Assembly: GCA_910577475.1 (NCBI GenBank)
Contig: CAJTLJ010000005.1
Span: 62,001-126,000, forward strand
Length of the DNA: 64,000 bases
Direction of reading: 5' to 3'
Source of the DNA: an uncultured Alistipes sp.
Lineage (GTDB): Bacteria; Bacteroidota; Bacteroidia; Bacteroidales; Rikenellaceae
In this document: positions 46,195-54,568 of the stretch, in pieces
How the letters are laid out: every line of letters begins with the position of its first letter
Position numbering within the stretch: the first letter of the stretch is position 1
Position numbers and translations under genes: made by a program
Notes under the pieces: model-generated
Told to the model about the DNA's origin: nothing
What the model saw: the letters and a program-made list of their open reading frames with translations, nothing else
The model's database searches: none

Positions 46195-48135
46195 ATGAAA
46201 AAAATGCTCGCTTTTCTGATGTGCGGTTTGCTGCTGCTGGGTTGCAGCGACGAATACGACGACGGTCCGCTGCGCAGTGAACTGAAGAATCTCGAAAATC
46301 GCGTGGCCTATCTCGAGGAGTTCTCCCGGCTGATGAACACGAATATTGCGTCGCTGCAGACTCTTGTAGCCGCTTTGCAGGAGAATTTGACCGTTACGGA
46401 GGTCGTAGAGACCGACGACGGGTATGTCATCCGTTTCTCCGACGACACGGCGGCGACGATCCGCAACGGCAAGGATTGCGAGGGCGTCCCCGTCATCGTC
46501 GTGAAGAGAGACTCGGACGGCGTCTATTATTGGACGTTGGACGGGGCTTGGCTGAAGGATACCGAGGGAAACCGGATCAAGGCGCAGGGCGGGGACGGCA
46601 TAGTTCCGCAACTGAAGGTCGAGGATGGTTTCTGGTTCGTCTCCTGCGATAACGGCAAGACGTGGCGGCAGCTGGACGAGGCGACCTGCGGCGACGGCGA
46701 CGGCCGGGGCGGAGTCTTCAAGGGGGTGGCGGTGGATGACCGCTGCGTCTATTTCACTCTGGCCGACGGTACGGTACTGACCCTTCCCAAAGAGGTCGAT
46801 TCTCCATTCGCCGTGGAGTTCGACACGACCGACGTCGCCATTCGGGACGGCGGCGGCTCGAAGACGATTGCCTACACGATTCGCGGTGCGACGGAGAAGA
46901 CCCTTGTCAAAACCATCGTGCAGGAGGGGTGGAAGGCCTCGGTGCATGCCGCGGCCAACGACCGGGGCACGATCACCGTCACGGCTCCGGACCCCATCGT
47001 CGAGAGCGAGATTCTGGTTTTCGTGAACGACGGCTCCTACCGGACCATATTGGCGACGCTGAATTGCATGCACGGGCGCATCTCCGTGGCGGACACTGCG
47101 TTCGACATGGGGCCATCGGGCGGTTCGCGGACCGTCTATCTGTCGACCAATCTGGATTATACGGTCGAGATTCCCGACGAGGCCCGGTCGTGGCTCTCGG
47201 TCGTGGAAACCCGGGCCATGCGCGATGAAACGATCGTGTTCCAAGTGGCCGAAAACCGGGCATTCGATCGTTTTACGACCGTTTGTCTGAAGGACGAGCA
47301 GGGAGAGACCCTGCATACCATCGTGTTCCGCCAGACGGGGACCTTCGTCGAGGTGCATGTTCCTGCGGCCGGCGAACTGGCGGCCGTGCTGGCGGCATAC
47401 GACTATGCCGATATCGAATCGCTGAAAATTTCGGGGGAGCTGAACGACGCCGATTTGAAGTTGCTCGATTACGAATTGGTCTCCCTGAAGGCGCTCGATA
47501 TCTCGCAGGTGCCCCTTACGACCTTGTCGTATAGGTTCTACAGTTCGCTCGTCGAGACAATGCTGTTGCCCGCTACATTGGCAGAGCTCGGAGAGTGGAC
47601 GCTCTCGGGCGCGCTTCTCAAATCCATCGAGATTCCAGCCAGCGTCGAAGTGATCGGAGAGAAGGCTTTCGCACGCTGCCGGTATTTGTCGCGTATAACC
47701 TTCGAACCGGGATCGCGGTTGAGAACAATCGGAAAGGGAGCCTTTCAACAAACCTGGTTGTTATCCGCTGTCGAGATTCCTGCCAGTGTGGAGACGATCG
47801 GGGACAATGCTTTCAGCTCCGGAGCGCTTTCGTGCCTGACCTTCGAGAGCGGGTCGAAGCTGAAGACGGTCGGGGATTCTGCGTTGAGCCGGACCAAACT
47901 GACGACGATAGACATGGCTTCCTGCACGGGTATCGAGTCCATCGGTCGCCAGTATTTACGCTCGGATTCCTCGCTGCGTCTGTTCCGGATCGGCACGCGG
48001 GTTCCGCCCGTGTGCAGGGGATTGGAGAGTATTCCGGAACATGCGGAGCTGCAAGTGCCTGCGGGCTGCGTCGAGGCCTACCGGAATGCGCCGGGATGGA
48101 GCGCTTTTTCGATCATTACCGAGCTGGAGATGTGA
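46195..48135 (+). CDS. BspA-type LRR lipoprotein with DUF4988 and BACON domains
   Basis: A 646-residue lipoprotein (lipobox LLGC, Cys17). The order is coiled coil (about 25-60), DUF4988-like beta modules with DGVYYWTLDG and VSCDNGKTW (about 65-190), two BACON/Ig-like domains (about 200-375), then BspA-type LRR_5 repeats (about 440-640; IEIPASVEVIGEKAF, VEIPASVETIGDNAF). The C-terminal cap is VPAGCVEAYRNAPGW. Such proteins sit on the outer surface and often bind host or glycan ligands; the ligand is unknown. It is expressed alone after a long leader and ends at a strong hairpin. Its leader, C-terminal cap and terminator are shared with the next gene. Confidence 0.88.
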   Translation: MKKMLAFLMCGLLLLGCSDEYDDGPLRSELKNLENRVAYLEEFSRLMNTNIASLQTLVAALQENLTVTEVVETDDGYVIRFSDDTAATIRNGKDCEGVPVIVVKRDSDGVYYWTLDGAWLKDTEGNRIKAQGGDGIVPQLKVEDGFWFVSCDNGKTWRQLDEATCGDGDGRGGVFKGVAVDDRCVYFTLADGTVLTLPKEVDSPFAVEFDTTDVAIRDGGGSKTIAYTIRGATEKTLVKTIVQEGWKASVHAAANDRGTITVTAPDPIVESEILVFVNDGSYRTILATLNCMHGRISVADTAFDMGPSGGSRTVYLSTNLDYTVEIPDEARSWLSVVETRAMRDETIVFQVAENRAFDRFTTVCLKDEQGETLHTIVFRQTGTFVEVHVPAAGELAAVLAAYDYADIESLKISGELNDADLKLLDYELVSLKALDISQVPLTTLSYRFYSSLVETMLLPATLAELGEWTLSGALLKSIEIPASVEVIGEKAFARCRYLSRITFEPGSRLRTIGKGAFQQTWLLSAVEIPASVETIGDNAFSSGALSCLTFESGSKLKTVGDSALSRTKLTTIDMASCTGIESIGRQYLRSDSSLRLFRIGTRVPPVCRGLESIPEHAELQVPAGCVEAYRNAPGWSAFSIITELEM

Positions 48136-48152
48136 CGAGTATCCGGCAGAAC

Positions 48153-48190
48153 ACACAAAGGGCATCACTGAAAAGCGATGCCCTTTGTGT
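48153..48190 (+). terminator. Terminator of the LRR lipoprotein gene
   Basis: A perfect 14-bp stem (ACACAAAGGGCATC / GATGCCCTTTGTGT) with a 10-nt loop. The same sequence, with one base change, follows the next gene at 49285. Confidence 0.85.
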
Positions 48191-48296
48191 GGTTAATACA
48201 GCGCATACGAATTGTTATCATGAGGAAATAATTTGTTTTAGCAAACTTTGTACGCAGCAATATCCCGCGAGTGTTGCGTATTGAGAAACATTTTTC

Positions 48297-48304
48297 TACT
48301 TTTG
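48297..48304 (+). promoter_or_regulatory. Promoter -7 element of the second LRR-type gene
   Basis: TACTTTTG matches TAnnTTTG and predicts a leader of about 265 nt, almost the same length as that of the upstream gene. Confidence 0.65.
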
Positions 48305-48575
48305 TCATGCAGACCCGAACGGGCTGCGACATATTAGTTTAGTGAAAGTGTTTCGCTGACCTTGAGTAGAAATCTGGAAAATTTCAACGAATACAAAGGT
48401 TCAATGCAACGCTCATCACCGTGTATAGGCATATCATCGATATGTTCTATTCGGTGTGGGGTATTGTTTATTTGTATTCGGGTATTCCAGAACCTCTACT
48501 CAGATGAACGGACGACTCCACACTTTCTTTATTTTTAGTCCGCTGCAGCGGGGTCGATGCGGCAAAATGATTCTT
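48305..48575 (+). promoter_or_regulatory. Long structured 5' leader RNA, copy 2
   Basis: This is the homologue of the leader at 45941-46194. The first conserved block is 48343-48391 (GAAAGTGT, AAATCTGGAAAATTT). The hairpin CATATC-ATC-GATATG is at 48430-48444. The GTGGGG...CCAGAACC block ends near 48494. The crossing helices are 48509-48513 with 48538-48542, and 48514-48519 with 48550-48555. The hairpin-to-helix distance is 64 nt here and 62 nt in copy 1. A 21-codon open frame (48442-48507) runs through it but is not conserved in copy 1. Confidence 0.65.
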
Positions 48576-49274
48576 ATGAAGAAATTCGTAGTTTTATTTG
48601 CGGCGACGCTATTCGCTGCAAGCGGTTTCGCCCAAACGAAAGTCGCCTATCTCGATCTGTACATGCGGGGCGGCGGCAAGCATTTGAAAGCAACTTTGTT
48701 GCGCGATCGTAAGGCGATTGAACTGGGGCGTAGAAATCTCGGAGAGGTGTTGAACGAATTGGCGCAAGAGGGATGGGAGGTAGATCATACTCTCGTCGGA
48801 GCCAATCGTAACGTTTTGTTTCCTACCCGTCATAAGTTCCATATCATTCTGAAGAGAGTGTATGAAGAGTCCGAAGCAGTATCTACTTCGATTCCGAGGG
48901 CTGTGACTTCGGAGGAGTCTGTTTTTGTTTGGGCAGAGGAGAAGAAAACCGCGTTGCAGAGGACGCAACCTGAGATCAATGAGGTTTTTATTCCGGAAGG
49001 AGAGACCCTTATCGACGGCAGCGAACTGGTGGAGCACTTCAATCTGGTTAAAATAACTTTACCTGAAAGTACCGTCCGAATCCGAAGCTGGTCTTTCTGG
49101 GACTGTGACCGTCTGAAAGCTGTAAGTTGTCTGGCGCAGGAGCCTCCTAAAATGGGTCTGAAGGCTTTCCCGGAAAATATAGATATCTATGTCCCGATCT
49201 CCTGCGTGGATCGATATAGGACGGCTCCGGGCTGGAGCAAGTATGCGAACAGAATTATCGGCCGGGACTTTTGA
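48576..49274 (+). CDS. Secreted protein with BspA-like C-terminal cap
   Basis: A 232-residue exported protein; the start is set at MKKFVVLFAATLF, which gives a clean signal peptide ending GFAQ, whereas the frame stays open into the leader. Residues about 20-105 form an unrecognised alpha/beta domain (RRNLGEVLNELAQEGWEVDHTLVG). The C-terminal ~90 residues end in a BspA/LRR_5-type cap (FWDCDRLKAVSCLAQEPP, then VPISCVDRYRTAPGW). There is no lipobox. It looks like a shortened relative of the preceding LRR lipoprotein, sharing leader, cap and terminator but not the middle. Function unknown. Confidence 0.8.
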   Translation: MKKFVVLFAATLFAASGFAQTKVAYLDLYMRGGGKHLKATLLRDRKAIELGRRNLGEVLNELAQEGWEVDHTLVGANRNVLFPTRHKFHIILKRVYEESEAVSTSIPRAVTSEESVFVWAEEKKTALQRTQPEINEVFIPEGETLIDGSELVEHFNLVKITLPESTVRIRSWSFWDCDRLKAVSCLAQEPPKMGLKAFPENIDIYVPISCVDRYRTAPGWSKYANRIIGRDF

Positions 49275-49284
49275 CCCGAGAAAC

Positions 49285-49320
49285 ACACAAAGGGCATCAC
49301 TGAAAAGCGATACCCTTTGT
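49285..49320. terminator. Terminator copy after the second LRR-type gene
   Basis: ACACAAAGGGCATC / GATACCCTTTGT hairpin, nearly identical to 48153-48190 with one mismatch in the stem. It may also stop the converging DUF4295 operon, which has a second small hairpin (TTAAGAAC / GTTCTTAA) at 49322-49342. Confidence 0.75.
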
Positions 49321-49350
49321 ATTAAGAACGTACGGTTCTTAAATACGAAT

Positions 49351-49509
49351 TTACTTCTTTTCTGCGAAGAAATCCTTTACCTGGTCGTTGGCGATAACGC
49401 CCTCCTTGAAGATGTAGGCGCCGGTCTTCTCCGACTTGACCATCTTGATGCACTTCGTAAACTGCTTACCGGTACCGGTTTTCAGCGTTGCAACTACTTT
49501 CTTTGCCAT
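49351..49509 (-). CDS. DUF4295 family small protein
   Basis: A 52-residue basic protein (MAKKVVATLKTGTGKQFTKC at the N-terminus), too short for many gene finders. DUF4295 proteins are found in Bacteroidetes next to rpmG and rpmB, as here (12 nt after rpmG), and are thought to be ribosome-associated; that role is inference. One Lys-rich stretch and no Zn motif are visible. Confidence 0.9.
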   Translation of the reverse strand: MAKKVVATLKTGTGKQFTKCIKMVKSEKTGAYIFKEGVIANDQVKDFFAEKK

Positions 49510-49521
49510 ATTGCACTAAAA

Positions 49522-49704
49522 TTATTTGATTTCACGGTGTACGGTTACTCGCTTCAGGTACGGATTGTACTTCTTGCGCTCCAGACGATCCGGGGTGTTC
49601 TTCTTGTTCTTGGTGGTGATGTAGCGCGACATGCCTGCTACGCCGCTCTCCTTCTGCTCGGTGCACTCCAGAATCACCTGCACTCTGTTGCCTTTCTTTG
49701 CCAT
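49522..49704 (-). CDS. rpmG: 50S ribosomal protein L33
   Basis: A 60-residue L33 (VQVILECTEQKESGVAGMSR, YITTKNKKNTPDRLERKKY). The Zn-binding cysteine pairs of C+ L33 forms are missing (a single Cys), so this is a C- form that needs no Zn. It sits between rpmB (14 nt) and the DUF4295 gene. Confidence 0.96.
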   Translation of the reverse strand: MAKKGNRVQVILECTEQKESGVAGMSRYITTKNKKNTPDRLERKKYNPYLKRVTVHREIK

Positions 49705-49718
49705 TTCTCAGCTCGTTT

Positions 49719-49952
49719 TTAGTAGACCTTTTTGGGAGCGGCCGCCTCACGCAGAGCTGCTGCAAGTCCCTTCTTGTTAATAGTTTTCATGCCGGCTGCC
49801 GTTACCTTCAGGGTTACCCAGCGGCCCTCCTCCTCCGACCAGAAACGCTTCGTCTTCAGATTGGGGCTGAAGGTGCGCTTGGTCTTGTGGTGCGAGTGGG
49901 AGACGTTGTTGCCGCCCATCGCCGTCTTGCCAGTGATTTCGCAAACTTTCAT
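49719..49952 (-). CDS. rpmB: 50S ribosomal protein L28
   Basis: A 77-residue L28 with MKVCEITGKTAMGGNNVSHS at the N-terminus and the RFWSEEEGRWVTLKVTAAGM core. It is first in the rpmB-rpmG-DUF4295 operon. The -7 element TATCTTTG lies at 49989-49996. Confidence 0.97.
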   Translation of the reverse strand: MKVCEITGKTAMGGNNVSHSHHKTKRTFSPNLKTKRFWSEEEGRWVTLKVTAAGMKTINKKGLAAALREAAAPKKVY

Positions 49953-49988
49953 GTTCGTTGTTGTTTAATTTATGCCCATAAGGGAGTG

Positions 49989-49996
49989 CAAAGATA
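49989..49996 (-). promoter_or_regulatory. rpmB operon promoter -7 element
   Basis: TATCTTTG on the minus strand, 37 nt before rpmB. Confidence 0.65.
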
Positions 49997-50053
49997 AAAA
50001 TAAATCGCCAATCGGCAATGATCGGCGATTACTTTTTTTCGTTTTTCGCGAAT

Positions 50054-51292
50054 TTATCGCTTCAGGGCGTCGCGGAGCATCCCGATGGCGAATGCCGATG
50101 CGCGGTCGATGATCTGTCCGCGATCGGTGCCGCACTGGCGGCATGCGGCGACGGTGCCGTGCGGTCCGGCGACGGCGATCCAGACCGTGCCGACGGGTTT
50201 TTCGTCCGAACCGCCCGAGGGGCCTGCGATGCCCGTGGTGGCGACGGCGTAGTCCGAGCCGGCGAGGCGGCGAACCCCCTCGGCCATCTGCCGGGCCACG
50301 GGTTCGCTGACGGCCCCGAAGCGCTCCAGATCGGTGGCCGACACACCCAGCACCTCCCGTTTCAGGTCGTTCGAGTAGGCGACCACCCCGCCCCGGAAGT
50401 AGGCCGAGGCTCCGGCCATCGCCGTGAAGCGGGCCGCAATGGCGCCGCCCGTGCAGCTCTCGGCCGTGGCGAGGGTCTCTCCGCGCCCGGTCAGCGTCCC
50501 GTGGACGAGCTCCTGCACGGTGGCGGTCTCGTAGCCCACCACGTACTCGGGAATGATCTCCTTCAGTGCCTCGAAGCGCTCCGCGATTTCGCGGGCGACG
50601 CTCTCGCCCTCCACCTCGTAGGCCGAGAGCCGCAGCCGCACGGCGCCGGGGTTGGGCAGGTAGGCCAGCTTGAGGTAGGGCGGCAGCGCCTCCTCCCACG
50701 GAGCGATCCGCTCGGCCAGCATCGACTCGGCCAGTCCGGCTGTGATGAGGGTGCGGTGGACGATGGAGCGGAGCGAGAAGCGCGCCTTGAGGCGCGGCAT
50801 CACCTCGTCCTGCATCAGGTGCTCCATCTCGAACGGTACGCCGGGCAGCGACACGACCACCTTCTCTCCGCGTTCGAACCACATGCCGGGGGCGGTGCCG
50901 TGGGCGTTGAAGAGGACCGTGCAGCAGTCGGGAACGAGCGCCTGTCCTCGGTTCAGCTCGTTGAAAGCGATGCCGCGGCTCTCGAGCATCCCTTTCACGT
51001 GGTTGGCCACGCGTTCGTCGATGTGCATCCCCGAGCCGAAGAGCTCGGCCAGGGTCCTCTTCGTGATGTCGTCCTTCGTGGGGCCCAGACCGCCCGTGAC
51101 GACGACGATCTGGCTGTGGGCCAGCGCCCGCTCCAGCGTCTCTACGATCTGTGTCCGGTCGTCGCCGATCGAGCACTTCTCGCGCACGACGATGCCGGCG
51201 GCATTCAGGTGTTTCGAGATGGATACGGAGTTGGTGTCGACGATCTGTCCGATCAGGATCTCGTCGCCGATGGTGATGACGGTTGCTTGCAT
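50054..51292 (-). CDS. cinA: CinA family NMN deamidase-related protein
   Basis: A 412-residue two-domain protein. The N-terminal MoCF-like domain (about 1-170; ITIGDEILIGQIVDTN, VVVTGGLGPTKDDIT) may act on ADP-ribose. The C-terminal CinA domain (about 255-410; AESCTGGAIAARFT, TGIAGPSGGSDEKPVGTVW) is the NMN amidohydrolase type that recycles pyridine nucleotides. The name comes from competence-induced homologues; competence is not implied here. It starts 13 nt after pyrD. Confidence 0.94.
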   Translation of the reverse strand: MQATVITIGDEILIGQIVDTNSVSISKHLNAAGIVVREKCSIGDDRTQIVETLERALAHSQIVVVTGGLGPTKDDITKRTLAELFGSGMHIDERVANHVKGMLESRGIAFNELNRGQALVPDCCTVLFNAHGTAPGMWFERGEKVVVSLPGVPFEMEHLMQDEVMPRLKARFSLRSIVHRTLITAGLAESMLAERIAPWEEALPPYLKLAYLPNPGAVRLRLSAYEVEGESVAREIAERFEALKEIIPEYVVGYETATVQELVHGTLTGRGETLATAESCTGGAIAARFTAMAGASAYFRGGVVAYSNDLKREVLGVSATDLERFGAVSEPVARQMAEGVRRLAGSDYAVATTGIAGPSGGSDEKPVGTVWIAVAGPHGTVAACRQCGTDRGQIIDRASAFAIGMLRDALKR

Positions 51293-51305
51293 GGATCGTG
51301 ATTTT

Positions 51306-52376
51306 TTATTCGGCTCCCTCCCCGGATTTTTCGGCCGCGGGGACGGGGGCGGCCAGCGAGCGGCAGATGTCGCGCACGAGCCGGGGACCCTCGTAGACGA
51401 AGCCCGTGTAGAGCTGGACGAGCGAGGCTCCGGCCTGCAGCATCTCCCGCACGTCTTCGGGGGTCATCAGACCGCCGACGCCGATGATGGGGTAGGTGCC
51501 GTGCGAGCGCTCGTGAATGCGGCGCACGACCTCCACGGCCCGCTGTTTCAGCGGAGCTCCTCCCAGCCGTCCGCCGCCGACCTGCGCCAGCGCCTGCCGG
51601 CTGGTCGTCAGCCCGTCGCGGTGGTGGGTGCCGCTCACGGCGACGATGCCGTCGAGCGGCGTGTCGATCATCAGATCGGTCATGCGGTCCACCTCCTCGT
51701 CCGTCAGGTCGGGCGAGATCTTCAGCAGGATGGGGCGGTAGTGATTCTGCCCGCGCCGGAAATCGAACAGCGGCTCCAGAATCTCCAGCAGCCGTCCGGT
51801 CGTGGGGGCCTGGCACTCGCGTGTGCCGTTGTCGCAGTTGATGTTGACGGTGAAGTAGTCGACGTACTGGTAGAGGTTGCGGAACAGTTTCAGGTAGTCG
51901 GCCGGCACCTTCTCGGGCGGGATCGCGGCGTTGCAGCCGATGTTGCACCCCACGACGGTCCCCTCGTGCCCCTCGCGCAGTTTGCCCTGGGCCCGTTCGA
52001 GACCCCGGTTGGGAAATCCCAGCCGGTTCACCGTGGCCCGGTCGCGCTGCAGGCGGAAGACCCGCGGACGGGGGTTGCCGCCCTGCGGACGGGGGGTCAG
52101 GGTGCCGATCTCCACGAATCCGAAGCCCAGTGCCGAGAGCTCGTTGCAGACGTCGCCGTCGACATCGAACCCGGCCGCCAGCCCCACGGGGTTTCGGAAG
52201 CGGATGCCGAACACCTCGCGCTCCAGCGCGGGGCTCTCCACGGCGTGGCTTTTCCTGAGGAGCCAGCGCCCGCCCGGAACCATGCCGATCAGCCGCAGGG
52301 CGATCAGCGTCAGCCGGTGGGCCCGCTCGATGGGCAGCCGGAACAGAATCGGTTTTATGATCTTTTCGTAAATCAT
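51306..52376 (-). CDS. pyrD: Quinone-dependent dihydroorotate dehydrogenase
   Basis: A 356-residue class 2 enzyme oxidising dihydroorotate to orotate with membrane quinone. The N-terminal helical membrane-association region (MIYEKIIKPILFRLPIERAH) and FMN-binding core (GLAAGFDVDGD, GFGFVEIGTLTP, NINCDNGT, LLKISPDL, GVGGLMTPED) are intact. The base is Ser in the class 2 loop. The promoter is TACCTTTG at 52394-52401; cinA follows. Confidence 0.96.
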   Translation of the reverse strand: MIYEKIIKPILFRLPIERAHRLTLIALRLIGMVPGGRWLLRKSHAVESPALEREVFGIRFRNPVGLAAGFDVDGDVCNELSALGFGFVEIGTLTPRPQGGNPRPRVFRLQRDRATVNRLGFPNRGLERAQGKLREGHEGTVVGCNIGCNAAIPPEKVPADYLKLFRNLYQYVDYFTVNINCDNGTRECQAPTTGRLLEILEPLFDFRRGQNHYRPILLKISPDLTDEEVDRMTDLMIDTPLDGIVAVSGTHHRDGLTTSRQALAQVGGGRLGGAPLKQRAVEVVRRIHERSHGTYPIIGVGGLMTPEDVREMLQAGASLVQLYTGFVYEGPRLVRDICRSLAAPVPAAEKSGEGAE

Positions 52377-52484
52377 CGCATTCGGTTACGCCGCAAAGGT
52401 ATGAAAAAAAACGGGTAGTTGTATGCGGAGGGGCGGTTCACAATTCACAATTGCTTTGCTTAACATGACAGCATATCAGAAAAC

Positions 52485-52516
52485 AAAAAATCTGTCTAAT
52501 TTTAGACAGATTTTTT
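52485..52516 (-). terminator. Terminator of the fimbrillin-like gene
   Basis: AAAAAATCTGTCT / AGACAGATTTTTT hairpin with a T run on the minus strand, 23 nt after the gene. The neighbouring stretch 52437-52475 holds a short remnant of the dispersed repeat (AACATGACA and an AATTCACAATTG segment). Confidence 0.8.
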
Positions 52517-52538
52517 GTAAGTAGTTTATTATAATTTC

Positions 52539-54551
52539 CTATTTTTCATAGGTAATTGTAATTTTCGTAATTTTCGAAATCGTTGTATTGGCATTTGTAA
52601 TTTTGAAATAGCCGTTACCAGCATCCGTTACATCGAATGTACGGCTGTTGGCATCTCCGGAGACTTTTGTCGTACTGGGTTTTTGACTGGTTCCTACCCA
52701 AACATTGTACGTAGCCTTCGTTGTATCTTCAATAACGATGGACTTGATAGTTCCGAGGCTTGTCGTATTGTAAATGGCGCTATTTTTCGATTGACGAATT
52801 TGGATATAATCAGCTTGGTAAGCAATACCTTCCGCTGTAACAGAGTACTCGATATTATCGCTACCTGTTACTTTGGCCGTTTGAGTCATATAAGAACTCC
52901 ACCTATTTCCGCCATTGAAATCCGGTCTGGTAATGGATACTGTATAGGTCGAGGTACCACCGCCACTGATGACAACCTCGGCTGTTTCGGTTGCTACGGG
53001 TTCACCATTGATCGTTGCTGTCAGCGTGAAGGTATAGGTGCCCTCTTCCGTAACGCTGTAGTTGTCTGCTGTAATTTCTCCATCAACTCCGATTGTCTCG
53101 ATCGATCCGATTTCGCTGCCGTCTTTTGCAACAGAAATAGACCAGTCCGGTTCATTTCCTAAAGTATTTGTGTAGGTTCCTTCGAATGTAATCGCAGTTT
53201 TTTCACTGTTCAAAGTAGCCGTGAAAGTGTTGATCTCACATTTCGGAAGAGATACGGCAGGAATAAGATACAACTTATTGGATTGCTCGCTTGTATAGAA
53301 TGCAAAATAATTTGCAGAGGTGTTCTTTCCGAAAATTCGGGCGCTGTCTTTGGCCGCAGTGATTTTGTATTGCTTGGAGCCTGAAATCGGAGTTATGTCG
53401 AGATTGAACGCTGACGAACTTAACGATGCGGAATTACCACTTGTCCAAGATATATATTTGCCATTTACATCTGTTATTACATAAGAAGCATCGGCTTGCG
53501 AGATATGCCAAATGATAGTTTCGTCGTTCGTATCAAAGGTTTCAGCAGAGCTGACATCCTTTATGGATTTAGATACCAGCCTTTTCGTGGAGGTATTCGT
53601 CTCTTGATTGGTGAGAGCATCGAAAGATGTACCAGCGGCATTTGTGGCAACTATAATATAATCGCCCTCGGGAATTCTCTTCGGCGTCTCGCCCTTGGCC
53701 AGATTGAGGTTCATGGTGAAGAAGTCGGTCGACGAGAGGTCGAGGGTGCTCGCGGTCTTGAACGTGTAGGTGTTCAGCGAGGTCTTGACCGTGAATGCGG
53801 CGCCTTCGTAGGCCTTGCGGGCGACTACGGCGTAGACCTGGTTGGCGAACGTTTTCGGATCGGCGGGTTTCTCGCCGACAGCCTCGAAAGGCTCCGTCAG
53901 CGTGACCGTCACGGAGGTTGCCTTACCTTCGGCAGCCGTGTAGACCGGATTGTCGACCGTGATGTCCATGAGGTGCTGTCCGGCGCAGACGACGCCCGGG
54001 TTGAAGGTTACCTCCTGCACCGTCTCGCCGGCCTGACCGCCGTAGATGTTGAGGGCCATGGCGCAGGCTACGGGCCGGAACGTGAGCGACACGTGCCGGT
54101 CGGCGTCGATCTCGCCTTTGGCTACCATTGCGTAGTCGTTGACGTTACCGTCGAAAACGCCAGCCTTGCTCTGCTTCTGGGTCGAGGTGACGTACATGCT
54201 GACGTGGGTCTGGTCGTAAGAGATGTCCTGCTTGTCGAAATAGGGGTAGTAGGCATAGACCGTCTGCGAACCTAAGGCCACTTCGATGTCGAAATTCGTG
54301 GCGCCCTCGGTGTAGGTGACGGGAGTATTCTTCGTGCCCTTGTCGGTATAGACGGCGAACTGGTCGCCGGCGACCCACGTCAGCTGTGTGCGGTCGGCGT
54401 TCAGCGTCGTGCGGGTGATGTCCGTAGAGAGGGTGATGGTCTCGGTGGCCTGGGCGACGGGTTCGAACTCTTCGGTCGCGTCCTTCGAGCAGGCGGTGAA
54501 GCCCATTGCAGCTGCTGCAACGAGCATCATGGATTTGAACAGGTTTTTCAT
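52539..54551 (-). CDS. Fimbrillin-like (Mfa/FimA-type) lipoprotein, mosaic
   Basis: A 670-residue lipoprotein (lipobox FTAC, Cys21). Residues about 30-290 follow the fimbrillin-like pattern (ETITLSTDITRTTLN, WVAGDQFAVYTDKG, VYAYYPYF, DADRHVSLTFRPVACAMAL), suggesting a pilus subunit or tip/anchor relative. From about residue 290 the protein changes to other beta domains (EGDYIIVATN, then Ig-like EINTFTATLNSEKTAI and VTGSDNIEYSVTAEG). The coding DNA changes at about 53690 from GC-rich, like the neighbourhood, to distinctly AT-rich, suggesting domain replacement by recombination. It lies 17 nt after the 58-residue ORF with the G9 tract. Confidence 0.82.
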   Translation of the reverse strand: MKNLFKSMMLVAAAAMGFTACSKDATEEFEPVAQATETITLSTDITRTTLNADRTQLTWVAGDQFAVYTDKGTKNTPVTYTEGATNFDIEVALGSQTVYAYYPYFDKQDISYDQTHVSMYVTSTQKQSKAGVFDGNVNDYAMVAKGEIDADRHVSLTFRPVACAMALNIYGGQAGETVQEVTFNPGVVCAGQHLMDITVDNPVYTAAEGKATSVTVTLTEPFEAVGEKPADPKTFANQVYAVVARKAYEGAAFTVKTSLNTYTFKTASTLDLSSTDFFTMNLNLAKGETPKRIPEGDYIIVATNAAGTSFDALTNQETNTSTKRLVSKSIKDVSSAETFDTNDETIIWHISQADASYVITDVNGKYISWTSGNSASLSSSAFNLDITPISGSKQYKITAAKDSARIFGKNTSANYFAFYTSEQSNKLYLIPAVSLPKCEINTFTATLNSEKTAITFEGTYTNTLGNEPDWSISVAKDGSEIGSIETIGVDGEITADNYSVTEEGTYTFTLTATINGEPVATETAEVVISGGGTSTYTVSITRPDFNGGNRWSSYMTQTAKVTGSDNIEYSVTAEGIAYQADYIQIRQSKNSAIYNTTSLGTIKSIVIEDTTKATYNVWVGTSQKPSTTKVSGDANSRTFDVTDAGNGYFKITNANTTISKITKITITYEK

Positions 54552-54568
54552 GATCGTCGTTTCAGCCG

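Noticed and set aside
45978..46280. 100-codon open frame through leader copy 1
   Set aside because: It overlaps the start of the LRR gene, and homologous positions in leader copy 2 differ by non-triplet indels, so it is not conserved as protein.
48442..48507. 21-codon upstream ORF in leader copy 2
   Set aside because: It has a valid ATG and stop, but no equivalent start in copy 1; conservation fits RNA better than a leader peptide.
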